A stretch of 64,000 bases of DNA, from positions 2,046,001 to 2,110,000 of the forward strand of contig NZ_QGEH01000001.1 of NCBI RefSeq assembly GCF_003258515.1. Direction: 5' to 3'. Under the pieces are notes generated by a model, which was not told the origin of the DNA, did not search any database, and saw nothing but the letters and a program-made list of their open reading frames with translations. The DNA comes from Marinobacter bohaiensis (lineage in GTDB: Bacteria > Pseudomonadota > Gammaproteobacteria > Pseudomonadales > Oleiphilaceae). Every line of letters begins with the position of its first letter. Position 1 is the first letter of the stretch. Made by a program: the position numbers and the translations under genes. This document shows, in pieces, positions 1-11,796 of the stretch.

Positions 1-173
1 AGTTCCTGCTTGAACACGGGGCCATCGACATGATCGTTGGGCGCCACGATATGCGTTACCGCCTGGCCAGCGTGCTGGCCAAGTTCACGGGCCAGGAGGC
101 GCCGCAGCCTGATCCGGAGCGCGAGCCAGAGCCGGGTGAAGAGACTGAAATCCCCGATGCCCCGAGCGCCTGA
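1..173 (+). CDS. accD: Acetyl-CoA carboxylase carboxyltransferase subunit beta, 3' end (partial)
   Basis: The gene begins before the window; its frame opens at base 3 and stops with TGA at 171-173. The 56 visible residues start FLLEHGAIDMIVGRHDMR and end in an acidic Pro/Glu-rich tail, which is the C-terminal end of AccD. AccD pairs with AccA to form the carboxyltransferase half of acetyl-CoA carboxylase, making malonyl-CoA for fatty acid synthesis in the cytoplasm. The zinc finger and most of the crotonase-fold domain are outside the window. The following genes (folC, dedD, cvpA, purF) are the usual gammaproteobacterial neighbours of accD. The last 17 bases overlap the folC start, so the two are probably translationally coupled. 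Confidence 0.9.
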   Translation, partial: FLLEHGAIDMIVGRHDMRYRLASVLAKFTGQEAPQPDPEREPEPGEETEIPDAPSA

Positions 174-1419
174 ATCCGGAGCCACTGTCAACGAGTGGCT
201 CGCCTACCTCGAAGCACTGCATCCCAAGGACATCGATCTGGGGCTGGACCGGGTACTCCTGGTCCTGCGCCGGCTCTTTCCGCGTCACCCCGGTGCAAGG
301 ATCGTTACGATCGGCGGAACCAACGGCAAGGGCACGACGGTCGCAGCACTGGAGCGCCTTTTACTGTCCCGCGGGCGCTCTGTGGGTGCCTACACATCGC
401 CGCATCTGCAGGTCTATAACGAACGCGTCCGGCTCAACGGTCTGGACATCGATGACGCCTCCCTGGTGGACGCCTTCGAGCGTGTGGAGGCGGCCCGCCG
501 GGGCGTCTCGCTGACTTATTTCGAGTTCGGCACCCTGGCGGCGTTCGTTGCCTTCGGAAAGGCAGGCGTCGAGGACTGGCTGCTGGAAGTCGGTCTGGGC
601 GGGCGCCTGGACGCCGTCAATGTGCTGGATGCCGACCTGGCCATCATCACCTCCGTCGACCTGGATCACACCGCCTGGCTGGGCGACGACCGCGAGCAGA
701 TCGGCTTCGAGAAAGCGGGCATCCTGCGATTTGGTCAGGATGCGATCTACGCCGAGTCTAATCCGCCGCGCTCTGTGCTGCAGCAGGCAGCGGCGCAGAA
801 GGTCAGGTTTCGCCGCCTGGGCGAAGACTACCGGATTGATCGCAACACCGATGGCAGGGCCTGCGTGGTCACCGATGACTGGCGCGTGACGCTGCCGGAG
901 GGTGGCTTGCCGGTAGGGAGTCTGGCGGCGGCGGTCCAGGGGTTCCGGATACTCGAGCCGGACGTTGCTGAAGAAGCGATTGCCCAGGCGCTGGAACAGG
1001 TAGCCGTGCCGGGCCGTTTTGAGACATTGCAATCGTCACCGAGGGTGATCGTGGATGTTGGTCACAACCCCCATGCCGCACGCTGGCTCCGGGAGCAGAT
1101 CGCGAAACTGGGTGTCTCGGGTCAGGTGAGGGCGGTGTATGCCTGCCTGGAAGACAAGGATTCCGCTGGCGTGGTGTCCGCCGTCTCATCCGTTATCGGC
1201 ACCTGGTATCTGGCCCCACTGACGGTTCCCCGAGGATTGGATCTGCCAGGGCTTGAGCGCCGCCTTGAGGCGGTTCTGGCCGGACACGACCGGGTTCGTG
1301 GTTGCCCGTCGGTCAGTGCCGCCATCGACGCCGCCATCGCTGACGCCGATCCGGCGGACGTTGTCGTCGTCTTCGGCTCTTTCTTTACCGTTGCCGAGGC
1401 GCGACAGCACCTGGGCTGA
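157..1419 (+). CDS. folC: Bifunctional folylpolyglutamate synthase / dihydrofolate synthase
   Basis: FolC joins dihydropteroate to glutamate and then adds further glutamates to reduced folates, using ATP. The protein is 420 residues, normal for the family. An ATP-binding P-loop is seen in IGGTNGKGTT (about residues 46-55), followed by the Mur-ligase motif TSPHLQVYNERVRLNG and the central GLGGRLDAVNV and DLDHTAWLG. The C-terminal domain carries DVGHNPHAARWL. The frame stays open upstream to base 37, but those 40 residues are Arg-rich and overlap accD in another frame, so I take the ATG at 157, where the family sequence begins. It overlaps accD by 17 bases and is likely co-transcribed with it. 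Confidence 0.95.
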   Translation: MPRAPESGATVNEWLAYLEALHPKDIDLGLDRVLLVLRRLFPRHPGARIVTIGGTNGKGTTVAALERLLLSRGRSVGAYTSPHLQVYNERVRLNGLDIDDASLVDAFERVEAARRGVSLTYFEFGTLAAFVAFGKAGVEDWLLEVGLGGRLDAVNVLDADLAIITSVDLDHTAWLGDDREQIGFEKAGILRFGQDAIYAESNPPRSVLQQAAAQKVRFRRLGEDYRIDRNTDGRACVVTDDWRVTLPEGGLPVGSLAAAVQGFRILEPDVAEEAIAQALEQVAVPGRFETLQSSPRVIVDVGHNPHAARWLREQIAKLGVSGQVRAVYACLEDKDSAGVVSAVSSVIGTWYLAPLTVPRGLDLPGLERRLEAVLAGHDRVRGCPSVSAAIDAAIADADPADVVVVFGSFFTVAEARQHLG

Positions 1420-1479
1420 GCGGATCTGTCCTGAAGGTGTACCCATTCCTTAAAGTTACTTCATGCTCCCGGCAGCCCT

Positions 1480-1508
1480 TTGTGTTCGGTCGCCGCGGGC
1501 GTTAGTAT
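1480..1508 (+). promoter_or_regulatory. Possible sigma-70 promoter for dedD
   Basis: TTGTGT at 1480-1485 and TAGTAT at 1503-1508 are separated by 17 bases, in the gap between folC and the GTG start of dedD at 1547. The -35 match is only moderate, so this is a weak call. Confidence 0.3.
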
Positions 1509-1546
1509 CCGGTCAGACTCTTGGCGAATACAGAGGATCGCTTCCT

Positions 1547-2248
1547 GTGGATGGACTCAAACAGCGTATCGTTGGCGCACTGGTATTGATTTCCCTGGCT
1601 GTTATCTTTGTCCCGATGCTGTTCGACGAGCCGCATACAGAGCGAACCACCCGAACCATCGACCTGCCGGAAGAACCGGCCTTTCCTGCCGTTGAAATGA
1701 ACGATGCCCAGGGCGATGCCGAGCCCTCCGGCACCGGTGGAGCCATCGCCAATGGCGGCTCCGATTCCGGTAACTCGCAAGGTTACACCATCGAAGAGTC
1801 GGCGCCGGTGGTTGAGTCGCCCCAATCCCCGTCGGAGGAACCCGCTTCCGGAACCGCCGAGAGCGTTGCAGCGGCACCGGAACCGGAACCTGCTCCCGAA
1901 CCGGAGCCAGTGGAGCGCCAGGAGGAGGCGCCGGCTGCCGCGGCGGCCAGCCAGGCCGAGCCAGCCGAGCCGGAACCGGCCGACAAAGCCAATTATCAGC
2001 AGGTGCTGAAAGGCGCCTGGCTGGTCCAGTTGGGTAGCTTTGGCAATGAGAAAAATGCCTTGCGTCTGCGCGACAAGGTCCGGGAGCAGGGCTACGCGGC
2101 CTACACCCAGAGCGTTGAGCGCGGTGACCTGACGTTGACCCGGGTGTTTTCCGGCCCCTTCGTGAGCGAAGACGAAGCCCGTTCCGCCAAACAGCGCCTG
2201 GACAAGACGTTTGCCCTTAACAGTCTGGTGATGTCGGGCGATAAGTAG
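1547..2248 (+). CDS. dedD: DedD-like SPOR-domain membrane protein
   Basis: A cell-division-associated SPOR protein in the folC-cvpA interval, the position dedD has in E. coli. From a GTG start the 233-residue product has a short cytoplasmic N-terminus, one membrane segment (about residues 9-23, GALVLISLAVIFVPM), a long periplasmic linker rich in Pro, Glu and Ala with Glu-Pro repeats (about residues 100-150), and a C-terminal SPOR domain beginning near WLVQLGSFGNEKNAL. SPOR domains bind glycan strands stripped of stem peptides at the septum. The GTG at 1547 is preceded by AGAGGA at suitable spacing. An upstream ATG at 1463 would add 28 residues without a membrane-protein character, so the GTG is preferred. 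The linker length varies between species and says nothing about function. Confidence 0.85.
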   Translation: MDGLKQRIVGALVLISLAVIFVPMLFDEPHTERTTRTIDLPEEPAFPAVEMNDAQGDAEPSGTGGAIANGGSDSGNSQGYTIEESAPVVESPQSPSEEPASGTAESVAAAPEPEPAPEPEPVERQEEAPAAAAASQAEPAEPEPADKANYQQVLKGAWLVQLGSFGNEKNALRLRDKVREQGYAAYTQSVERGDLTLTRVFSGPFVSEDEARSAKQRLDKTFALNSLVMSGDK

Positions 2249-2294
2249 CGCTGGAACGCGCTTCGGACGCACATTCCGGCGACGGCTTCAAGGT

Positions 2295-2322
2295 TTGGTG
2301 TGACCCGGTTTCCTGTTAGAAT
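2295..2322 (+). promoter_or_regulatory. Probable sigma-70 promoter for cvpA-purF
   Basis: TTGGTG at 2295-2300, a 16-base spacer, and TAGAAT at 2317-2322, followed by the cvpA start 33 bases downstream. It sits in the only sizeable gap between dedD and purF. A PurR operator was looked for by eye and not recognised. Confidence 0.45.
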
Positions 2323-2354
2323 CCGCGCTTCTGAAATTCGTTAGTGGGTCGACC

Positions 2355-2921
2355 ATGGACGCGCTGATCTGGATAGACTGGGTCATCATCACAATCATCA
2401 CGGTTTCGACCCTGATCAGCCTCAAGCGCGGTTTTGTCAGGGAGGCGCTGTCCCTGGTCACCTGGGTATGCGCCTTTATCATCGCGCGCACCTTTCACCC
2501 GCAGATGCAGTCGCTGCTGGAGAGCACCGTCGAGACCCCGCTGGTCCGGCTGATTGCCGCGTTTGCCATCCTGTTTTTTGGTACCCTGATCGTGGGTGCC
2601 GTGATCAATAACCTGATCGGACAACTTGTCCGCGCCACCGGTCTTTCCGCTACCGATCGTGTACTGGGAATGGGATTTGGCCTGTTGCGTGGCGTTCTGG
2701 TCGTAATTGTCGCCATTGCCTTCGTGCGTTATACGCCATTGTCCCAGGATACCTGGTGGAGAGAGTCGATCATGATTGACCGGCTGGCCCTGGTGGAACA
2801 GTGGTCCCGGCGCATGCTGGGCGATGAGTTTGAACGATGGCTCGGACCGGCCGGGGAACCCGCTTCCACGGTTCAGGCACAACCGGGCAACGAAGCCATG
2901 ATTTCTGTACTGGAGAAGTAA
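2355..2921 (+). CDS. cvpA: CvpA family inner membrane protein
   Basis: CvpA was named for colicin V production in E. coli; its biochemical role is unsettled, although the family is linked to envelope integrity. The 188-residue product has four hydrophobic segments typical of the family (near residues 3-22, 28-46, 65-85 and 103-123), the conserved LKRGFVREALSL after the first segment, and ATGLSATDRVLGMGFGLLRG before the fourth. It lies immediately upstream of purF (6-base gap), the conserved pairing, and the two are surely co-transcribed. The start ATG follows a probable promoter; the ribosome site is weak. Confidence 0.9.
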   Translation: MDALIWIDWVIITIITVSTLISLKRGFVREALSLVTWVCAFIIARTFHPQMQSLLESTVETPLVRLIAAFAILFFGTLIVGAVINNLIGQLVRATGLSATDRVLGMGFGLLRGVLVVIVAIAFVRYTPLSQDTWWRESIMIDRLALVEQWSRRMLGDEFERWLGPAGEPASTVQAQPGNEAMISVLEK

Positions 2922-2927
2922 ACACCC

Positions 2928-4451
2928 ATGTGTGGCATTGTCGGTATCGTAAGTACCTCTAACGTCAACCAGACGCTGTACGACGCGTTGACGGTTCTTC
3001 AGCACCGGGGGCAGGATGCGGCCGGCATCGTAACCTTCCAGGACGAGCGCTTTTATCTGCGCAAGGACAACGGCCTGGTGCGGGACGTGTTCCGCACCCG
3101 CCATATGCGCCGCCTGGTGGGCAACGTGGGTATTGGTCACGTGCGCTATCCCACGGCGGGCAGTTCCAGTTCGGCCGAGGCCCAGCCTTTCTATGTGAAC
3201 AGCCCTTATGGCATTACCCTGGCTCATAACGGCAACCTGACCAACGCCGACGAGCTGAGCCAGGATCTGTTCCGCACCGACCTGCGCCACATCAATACCA
3301 ATTCCGATTCCGAAGTCCTGCTCAACGTGTTCGCCCACGAGCTGCAGAAGCAGGGCAAGCTGGTGCCGACCAAGGACGAAATCTTTGCCGCGGTCAGCGC
3401 CGTCCACGAGCGTTGTCGTGGTGCTTACGCGGTGATTGCCATGATTACCGGCTACGGCATCGTCGGGTTCCGCGATCCCAAGGGGATCCGCCCAGCCTGT
3501 TTCGGCGTGCGCGAGACCGAAGCCGGCAAGGAATACATGATTGCCTCCGAAAGCGTGGCCCTGAACGCCGCCGGCTTCAAACTGGTTCGCGACATCGAGC
3601 CGGGCGAAGCGGTCTACATCGAGACCGACGGCACGCTCTACAACCAGCAGTGCGCCAAGGACCCGCATCTGATCCCGTGTATCTTCGAGCACGTCTATTT
3701 TGCCCGTCCGGATACCATTCTCGACAAGGTGTCGGTCTACAAGGCGCGCCTGCGCATGGGGGAAACCCTGGCGGACAAGGTTCTGCGCGAGCGTCCCGAT
3801 CATGATATCGACGTGGTGATGCCGATCCCCGACACAAGCCGGACCTCGGCCATCCAGATGGCGCACCGCCTTGGGGTCAAGTTCCGCGAAGGCTTCATCA
3901 AGAATCGCTACATCGGCCGGACGTTCATCATGCCCGGCCAGAAGATGCGCAAGAAGTCCGTGCGCCAGAAGCTGAACCCCATTGATCTGGAGTTCAAGGA
4001 CAAGAACGTGCTGTTGGTGGACGACTCCATTGTGCGCGGCACCACCTGTGAAGAAATCGTGCAGATGGCCCGCGACGCCGGAGCGCGCAAGGTGTACTTC
4101 GCGTCCGCAGCGCCCCCGGTGCGTTATCCGAACGTCTACGGCATCGATATGCCGGCGGCCAGCGAGCTGATCGCGCACGATCGTTCGATCGAGGAAATCC
4201 AGGACATGATCGGTGCCGACTGGCTGGTGTACCAGGACCTGGACGACCTGATCACCTGCGTCAATGACGTCAATCCCGAGATCGAAGCCTGGGAGTGCTC
4301 CGTTTTCGATGGCAAGTACGTCACCGGCGACATCGACGCGGCCTATCTCGCCAACCTGGAAAGCCAGCGCAGTGAAAGCTCCAGGGCGAAGAAAAGCACT
4401 GCGATGAGCACCGAAAACGGCATTATCGACCTGCACAACGACGAAGACTGA
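2928..4451 (+). CDS. purF: Amidophosphoribosyltransferase
   Basis: PurF makes 5-phosphoribosylamine from PRPP and glutamine, the committed step of purine synthesis. The 507-residue protein starts MCGIVGIV, so removal of Met exposes the N-terminal Cys nucleophile of the class II glutaminase domain. [20 protein letters not shown] and LAHNGNLTN complete that domain. The C-terminal phosphoribosyltransferase half has the PRPP loop [13 protein letters not shown] at about residues 361-373 and [10 protein letters not shown] before it. No iron-sulfur Cys cluster or propeptide of the Bacillus type is seen, so it is the E. coli type. It is directly downstream of cvpA and 18 bases before metZ. Confidence 0.97.
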   Translation: MCGIVGIVSTSNVNQTLYDALTVLQHRGQDAAGIVTFQDERFYLRKDNGLVRDVFRTRHMRRLVGNVGIGHVRYPTAGSSSSAEAQPFYVNSPYGITLAHNGNLTNADELSQDLFRTDLRHINTNSDSEVLLNVFAHELQKQGKLVPTKDEIFAAVSAVHERCRGAYAVIAMITGYGIVGFRDPKGIRPACFGVRETEAGKEYMIASESVALNAAGFKLVRDIEPGEAVYIETDGTLYNQQCAKDPHLIPCIFEHVYFARPDTILDKVSVYKARLRMGETLADKVLRERPDHDIDVVMPIPDTSRTSAIQMAHRLGVKFREGFIKNRYIGRTFIMPGQKMRKKSVRQKLNPIDLEFKDKNVLLVDDSIVRGTTCEEIVQMARDAGARKVYFASAAPPVRYPNVYGIDMPAASELIAHDRSIEEIQDMIGADWLVYQDLDDLITCVNDVNPEIEAWECSVFDGKYVTGDIDAAYLANLESQRSESSRAKKSTAMSTENGIIDLHNDED

Positions 4452-4469
4452 GCTTGAGGAAAGGCACCG

Positions 4470-5693
4470 ATGACCAAGATCCGTGAGGAGCATAACCTGA
4501 TCCCGGAAACCGACCTTGAGGGCGTGTCCGTCGACACGTTGGCGGTGAGGGCAGGGCAGATGCGGACCGCCCAGCTTGAGCACAGCGATGCCATTTTTCC
4601 CACCTCCAGCTTCGTCTATGGCAGCGCGGCCCAGGCCGCGGCGCGCTTTGGTGGCGAGGAGCCGGGCAACATCTACTCCCGCTTCACCAACCCCACGGTC
4701 CAGTCCTTCGAGGCGCGTATTGCGGCGATGGAAGGGGGCGAGCGGGCCGTGGGCACGGCATCCGGCATGGCCGCGATTCTCAGTACCTGCATGGCGCTGC
4801 TGCAGGCGGGAGATCATGTGGTGTGCTCGCGCGGCGTTTTCGGTACCACCAATGTGCTGTTCCAGAAGTACCTGGCCCGTTTCGGCGTCGACACCACGTT
4901 CGTCAGCCTGACGGATATGGAAGGCTGGCGTGCGGCAATCCGCCCCGAAACGAAAATGCTGTTCCTGGAAACGCCGTCCAACCCGTTGTGTGAAGTGGCG
5001 GACCTGCAGGAGCTGTCGGCGCTGGCCAAGAGCCACGACGCGTTGCTGGTGGTCGATAACTGCTTCTGCACGCCGATCCTGCAGCGGCCGTTCGAATACG
5101 GTGCCGATATTGTGATTCACTCGGCCACCAAGTACCTCGATGGCCAGGGGCGCTGTATCGGCGGTGTGGTCATCGGTTCCAACGCGCTGATGGAAGAAGT
5201 CTACGGCTTCATGCGCTCGGCCGGTCCCAGCCTGAGTCCATTCAACGCCTGGGTCTTCCTTAAAGGTCTGGAAACGTTACCGATTCGTATGCGCGCCCAC
5301 TGTGCCAGTGCGTTAGAGTTGGCCCAGTGGCTGGAACAGCACCCGGCGGTGGAGCGCGTGTTCTACGCGGGCCTGGAGTCCCATCCCCAGCATGAACTGG
5401 CCCGCCGGCAGCAGAAAGGCTTCGGTGGCGTCCTGTCATTTCGGGTGAAGGGCGCTCGCGAGGAGGCCTGGCAGGTCATCGACTCGACGCAGGTGATGTC
5501 CATCACCGGTAACCTGGGGGATACCCGCACCACCGTGACTCATCCGGCCACCACCACTCACGGCCGCCTGTCCGCCGAAGACAAGGCTGAGGCGGGGATC
5601 ACGGAAAACCTGATCCGGATATCGGTCGGGCTGGAAGATATTGACGACCTGAAGGCCGATCTGGCCCGCGGGTTGGACGCATTGACGCGCTAA
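4470..5693 (+). CDS. metZ: O-succinylhomoserine sulfhydrylase
   Basis: A PLP enzyme of the Cys/Met metabolism family, 407 residues, that forms homocysteine from O-succinylhomoserine and sulfide. The PLP-binding Lys is in HSATKYLDGQGRCIGG, with the preceding YSRFTNPTVQSFE and ETPSNPL motifs typical of the family. The purF-metZ pair is the arrangement of Pseudomonas, where MetZ provides direct sulfhydrylation instead of the MetB/MetC route; from sequence alone the choice between sulfhydrylase and cystathionine gamma-synthase rests on this context. Homocysteine from this enzyme is the substrate of MetH encoded at 37-40.8 kb. A GAGGAAAGG ribosome site precedes the ATG. Confidence 0.9.
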   Translation: MTKIREEHNLIPETDLEGVSVDTLAVRAGQMRTAQLEHSDAIFPTSSFVYGSAAQAAARFGGEEPGNIYSRFTNPTVQSFEARIAAMEGGERAVGTASGMAAILSTCMALLQAGDHVVCSRGVFGTTNVLFQKYLARFGVDTTFVSLTDMEGWRAAIRPETKMLFLETPSNPLCEVADLQELSALAKSHDALLVVDNCFCTPILQRPFEYGADIVIHSATKYLDGQGRCIGGVVIGSNALMEEVYGFMRSAGPSLSPFNAWVFLKGLETLPIRMRAHCASALELAQWLEQHPAVERVFYAGLESHPQHELARRQQKGFGGVLSFRVKGAREEAWQVIDSTQVMSITGNLGDTRTTVTHPATTTHGRLSAEDKAEAGITENLIRISVGLEDIDDLKADLARGLDALTR

Positions 5694-5716
5694 TAACAGA
5701 AGGAAGCCTGCTCTGA

Positions 5717-8299
5717 ATGAGCCGTAGTCAGTCCATGTCAGAACGGAAAAAAGCGAGCGAAGAGACTCAGCTGACGGAAAAGCAGCAGCGCTTTCGCAAA
5801 CTGCTGGCGCAGGGTGGTCGCGAAGGGGCGCTGATTGCCCTCGTGGCCCTGTGCATTTACCTGCTGATGGCGCTGGTCAGTTTCAGTCCGAAAGACCCTG
5901 GCTGGGCCAGTATCGGGCACGACGTCACGGTGGTGAATTACGCCGGGCGCACCGGTGCCTGGATCGCCAGTCTGCTGATCGATTTCTTCGGGCAGGTGGG
6001 CTTCCTGTTTCCGGCGATGGTGGCTTTCTATGCCTTCCTGCTGGTCAAGCATCGCAACGATCCGCTGGAGCTGCATTGGCCCCTGCTGGCGCTGCGCTTT
6101 GGCGGTTTTGTGCTTATTGTCCTGAGCGCCACGAGCCTGCTGTCGATGTACTCCATCATGGGGCTGGACGCCAGCGCCGGTGGCGTCATCGGCGTCGAGG
6201 TTTCGGAAACCATGGTGGGGGCCTTTAACCTGCCGGCGGCGACCCTCCTCCTGGTGGCGATCTTCCTGTTTGCCCTGACCGTGTTTACCGGGCTGTCCTG
6301 GTTCCAGTTAATGGACCAGTTGGGCGACTATACGCTGAAGTCGGTGGAGTGGGTCCGCACCCAGTTTGATACCTCCGGCGATGACGACGATGACTTGCCC
6401 GAACCCGAGCCGAAGCGCCGGGAACCGCCGCTGATTAACGACCGCGTCGCCGAGGAAGACGACAGGCCTTCCCTGTTCGAGCGTCTGCGTAACCTGTTCC
6501 GCCGCTCCGAACCCGACGATCCCTTCGAGGAAACCCAGCCTCAGCGAATCGAGCCCAGTGTGGATGGTTTGGCGGCCACGCCGGCCGACGATACGCCCGT
6601 CGACAGCGGCTTTTCCGCACGCGAAGAGACGCCGGCGCCACCGGTCGCCAAGGCCAAGCCTCCCGCTCAAAAAACGCCGGCCCAGCCGGAATCCCGCTCG
6701 GTGAAGATTTCGCCGTTCCAGCGAAAGGACGAAGGGTCAGCCAACAAGAAGGAATCCGGGCGTCAGCCGTCGCTGTTCGACAACATCGACAGTCCGCTGC
6801 CGCCGCTGACCCTGCTTGATCCGCCGGATACCAACAAGAAGAAGGGGTATTCCGAGGAGTCGCTGGAGCATATGTCGCGGCTGCTGGAAGAGAAGCTGTC
6901 CGATTTTGGCGTCAAGGTGGAAGTGGTCGAGGTCAATCCCGGGCCGGTCATCACCCGGTTCGAGATCAAGCCGGCGCCTGGCGTGAAAGTCAGCCGGATT
7001 TCCAACCTGGCCAAGGACCTGGCCCGCTCGCTGGCGGTGCTCAGTGTGCGGGTGGTGGAAGTCATTCCCGGCAAGTCCGTGGTGGGTATTGAGATTCCCA
7101 ACGAAGAGCGGGAAATGGTGCGGCTGCGCGAGGTGCTGTCGTCCAAGGCCTATGAGGATCCGTCCTCGCCGCTGACTCTGGCGCTGGGCAACGACATCGG
7201 CGGTAATCCGATGACCGCCAACCTGGGCAAGATGCCGCATCTGCTGGTGGCCGGTACCACCGGCTCCGGTAAGTCCGTCGGGGTCAACGCCATGATTCTC
7301 AGCATGCTGCTGAAGGCGACGCCGGACGAGGTCCGCTTCATCATGGTGGACCCGAAGATGCTGGAACTGAGCATCTACGACGGCATTCCGCACCTGTTGG
7401 CGCCGGTCGTTACCGATATGAAAGAGGCAGCCAACGGCCTGCGCTGGTGCGTGGCGGAAATGGAGCGTCGCTACCGGCTGATGGCTGCCCTCGGGGTGCG
7501 CAACCTGGCCGGTTTCAACCGCAAGGTGAAAGACGCCATCGAAGCCGGCGAGCCGATCCCGGATCCGCTCTGGACGCCGGACGAGCACCTGGATAACGCC
7601 GAGGAAGCCCGCCCGGCCCTGGAGCCGTTGCCGTTCATCGTCGTGGTGATCGACGAGTTCGCCGACATGATGATGATCGTCGGCAAGAAGGTCGAAGAGC
7701 TCATCGCGCGGATTGCCCAGAAAGCACGGGCCGCCGGTATCCACCTGATCCTGGCAACCCAGCGCCCGTCGGTGGATGTCATCACCGGCCTGATCAAGGC
7801 CAACATCCCGACGCGGATCTCCTTCTCGGTCCAGTCCAAGATCGATTCGCGCACCGTCCTGGACCAGGGTGGGGCGGAGCAGCTGCTCGGCCACGGGGAC
7901 ATGCTCTACCTGCCGCCCGGCTCCGGCCTGCCGGTGCGGGTGCACGGCGCGTTCGTCGACGACGACGAAGTTCACCGCATCGTCAATGCCTGGAAGGAAC
8001 GTGGCGAGCCGGTGTACGTGGACGATGTACTTAATGGCGCCGAAGGCGAGAGCCTGCCCGGTGTGCCGACCCTGTCGGAAGGGGGCGGTGACAGCGAAGG
8101 CGACTCATTGTATGACGAGGCCGTGGCTTTCGTCACCGAGGGCCGTCGTGTCTCCATCTCTTCGGTGCAACGCAAGTTCAAGATCGGCTACAACCGGGCG
8201 GCCAACCTGGTGGAGGCCATGGAAGCCTCCGGCGTGGTCAGTCCTGCCGGTCACAACGGCGCCCGAGAGGTTCTGGCGCCGCCACCCCCGCGAGACTAG
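5717..8299 (+). CDS. ftsK: DNA translocase FtsK
   Basis: FtsK is anchored at the division septum and pumps DNA so that XerCD can resolve chromosome dimers at dif. The 860-residue protein has an N-terminal membrane domain with four predicted helices (about residues 38-200), an acidic and Pro-rich linker (about 215-370), and a RecA-like motor with Walker A GTTGSGKS near residue 513 and Walker [15 protein letters not shown]. The C-terminal gamma winged helix ([18 protein letters not shown]) reads KOPS. The linker is short compared with the E. coli protein. A second in-frame ATG seven codons in is an alternative start. The downstream lolA-rarA-serS order is the usual one. Confidence 0.96.
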   Translation: MSRSQSMSERKKASEETQLTEKQQRFRKLLAQGGREGALIALVALCIYLLMALVSFSPKDPGWASIGHDVTVVNYAGRTGAWIASLLIDFFGQVGFLFPAMVAFYAFLLVKHRNDPLELHWPLLALRFGGFVLIVLSATSLLSMYSIMGLDASAGGVIGVEVSETMVGAFNLPAATLLLVAIFLFALTVFTGLSWFQLMDQLGDYTLKSVEWVRTQFDTSGDDDDDLPEPEPKRREPPLINDRVAEEDDRPSLFERLRNLFRRSEPDDPFEETQPQRIEPSVDGLAATPADDTPVDSGFSAREETPAPPVAKAKPPAQKTPAQPESRSVKISPFQRKDEGSANKKESGRQPSLFDNIDSPLPPLTLLDPPDTNKKKGYSEESLEHMSRLLEEKLSDFGVKVEVVEVNPGPVITRFEIKPAPGVKVSRISNLAKDLARSLAVLSVRVVEVIPGKSVVGIEIPNEEREMVRLREVLSSKAYEDPSSPLTLALGNDIGGNPMTANLGKMPHLLVAGTTGSGKSVGVNAMILSMLLKATPDEVRFIMVDPKMLELSIYDGIPHLLAPVVTDMKEAANGLRWCVAEMERRYRLMAALGVRNLAGFNRKVKDAIEAGEPIPDPLWTPDEHLDNAEEARPALEPLPFIVVVIDEFADMMMIVGKKVEELIARIAQKARAAGIHLILATQRPSVDVITGLIKANIPTRISFSVQSKIDSRTVLDQGGAEQLLGHGDMLYLPPGSGLPVRVHGAFVDDDEVHRIVNAWKERGEPVYVDDVLNGAEGESLPGVPTLSEGGGDSEGDSLYDEAVAFVTEGRRVSISSVQRKFKIGYNRAANLVEAMEASGVVSPAGHNGAREVLAPPPPRD

Positions 8300-8328
8300 A
8301 CGTCGTATCGCATGAGGAGTTTTACTGC

Positions 8329-8969
8329 ATGAAAAGCATTTGCGGCCGCATTCTGGCCATGGCCACTGTCCTGTTTGCCCTGGCATCTCCGACCTGGGCC
8401 GATTCCCAGGCGGCGCAAGCCCTGGCCGGCAAGCTGGCCAGCTACCGGACTTACCAGGCCGACTTCATCCAGGTGGTCGTCGATGGCACCGGTACCCAGG
8501 TTCAGGAGTCCCACGGCAATCTGAAAGCCAAGCGTCCGGGACTGTTCTTCTGGGAAGCGGAAACCCCGTTTGCCCAGACCATCGTGGCCGATGGGAAGCA
8601 GGTGGAGGTCTACGATCCGGACCTGGAGCAGGTGACCATCAAGGATATGGACCAGCAAATGACCTCGACGCCGGCGCTGCTGCTGAGTGGTGAAGTCGAC
8701 AACCTGGAAGAGGCCTACCGCGTAACGCGGCCGGACGACACGCCCGGCGTGGACGATTACGTGCTTGAGCCACGCAACGCCGATTCCCTGTTCCTGTCCC
8801 TGCGCCTGCGCTTCCGGGACGATGTGCTCTCGGAAATGCGCCTGCAGGATTCCCTGGACCAGGTAAGCATCCTCCGTTTTGAGAACGTCCAGGTGAACGA
8901 GCCGGTGGCCGACGCCGCCTTTACGCTCGATTACCCGGATTCGGTCGACGTCATCAAGAGCGCCCAGTA

Positions 8970-8970
<1 letters not shown>
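8329..8970 (+). CDS. lolA: Outer membrane lipoprotein carrier protein LolA
   Basis: A periplasmic chaperone that takes mature lipoproteins from LolCDE and hands them to LolB at the outer membrane. The 213-residue precursor has a Sec signal peptide ending near SPTWA-DSQ (residues 24-25). The mature part shows the family features: YQADFIQVV at the start, the RPGLFFWEAETPFAQTIVADG stretch (split across the hydrophobic half-barrel), and VYDPDLEQVTI. A strong ribosome site (TGAGGAG) lies just before the ATG. The TAA stop overlaps the ATG of rarA by one base, indicating translational coupling. Confidence 0.94.
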
Positions 8971-11739
<2,769 letters not shown>

Positions 11740-11796
11740 CGACACCGCACCAGGCGGACCGGTCGGGGCTAATCGTGGAAGAAGGAGAGCAAGCAG

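Noticed and set aside
37-156. Extension of folC to an ATG at 37.
   Set aside because: The extra 40 residues overlap accD in another frame and are Arg-rich; family similarity begins at 157.
2316-5120. A 934-codon open frame on the minus strand opposite cvpA, purF and metZ.
   Set aside because: All three plus-strand genes are certain by motif. The antisense translation is His/Asp/Gly/Arg-rich with no recognisable domain; such frames are common opposite high-GC genes.
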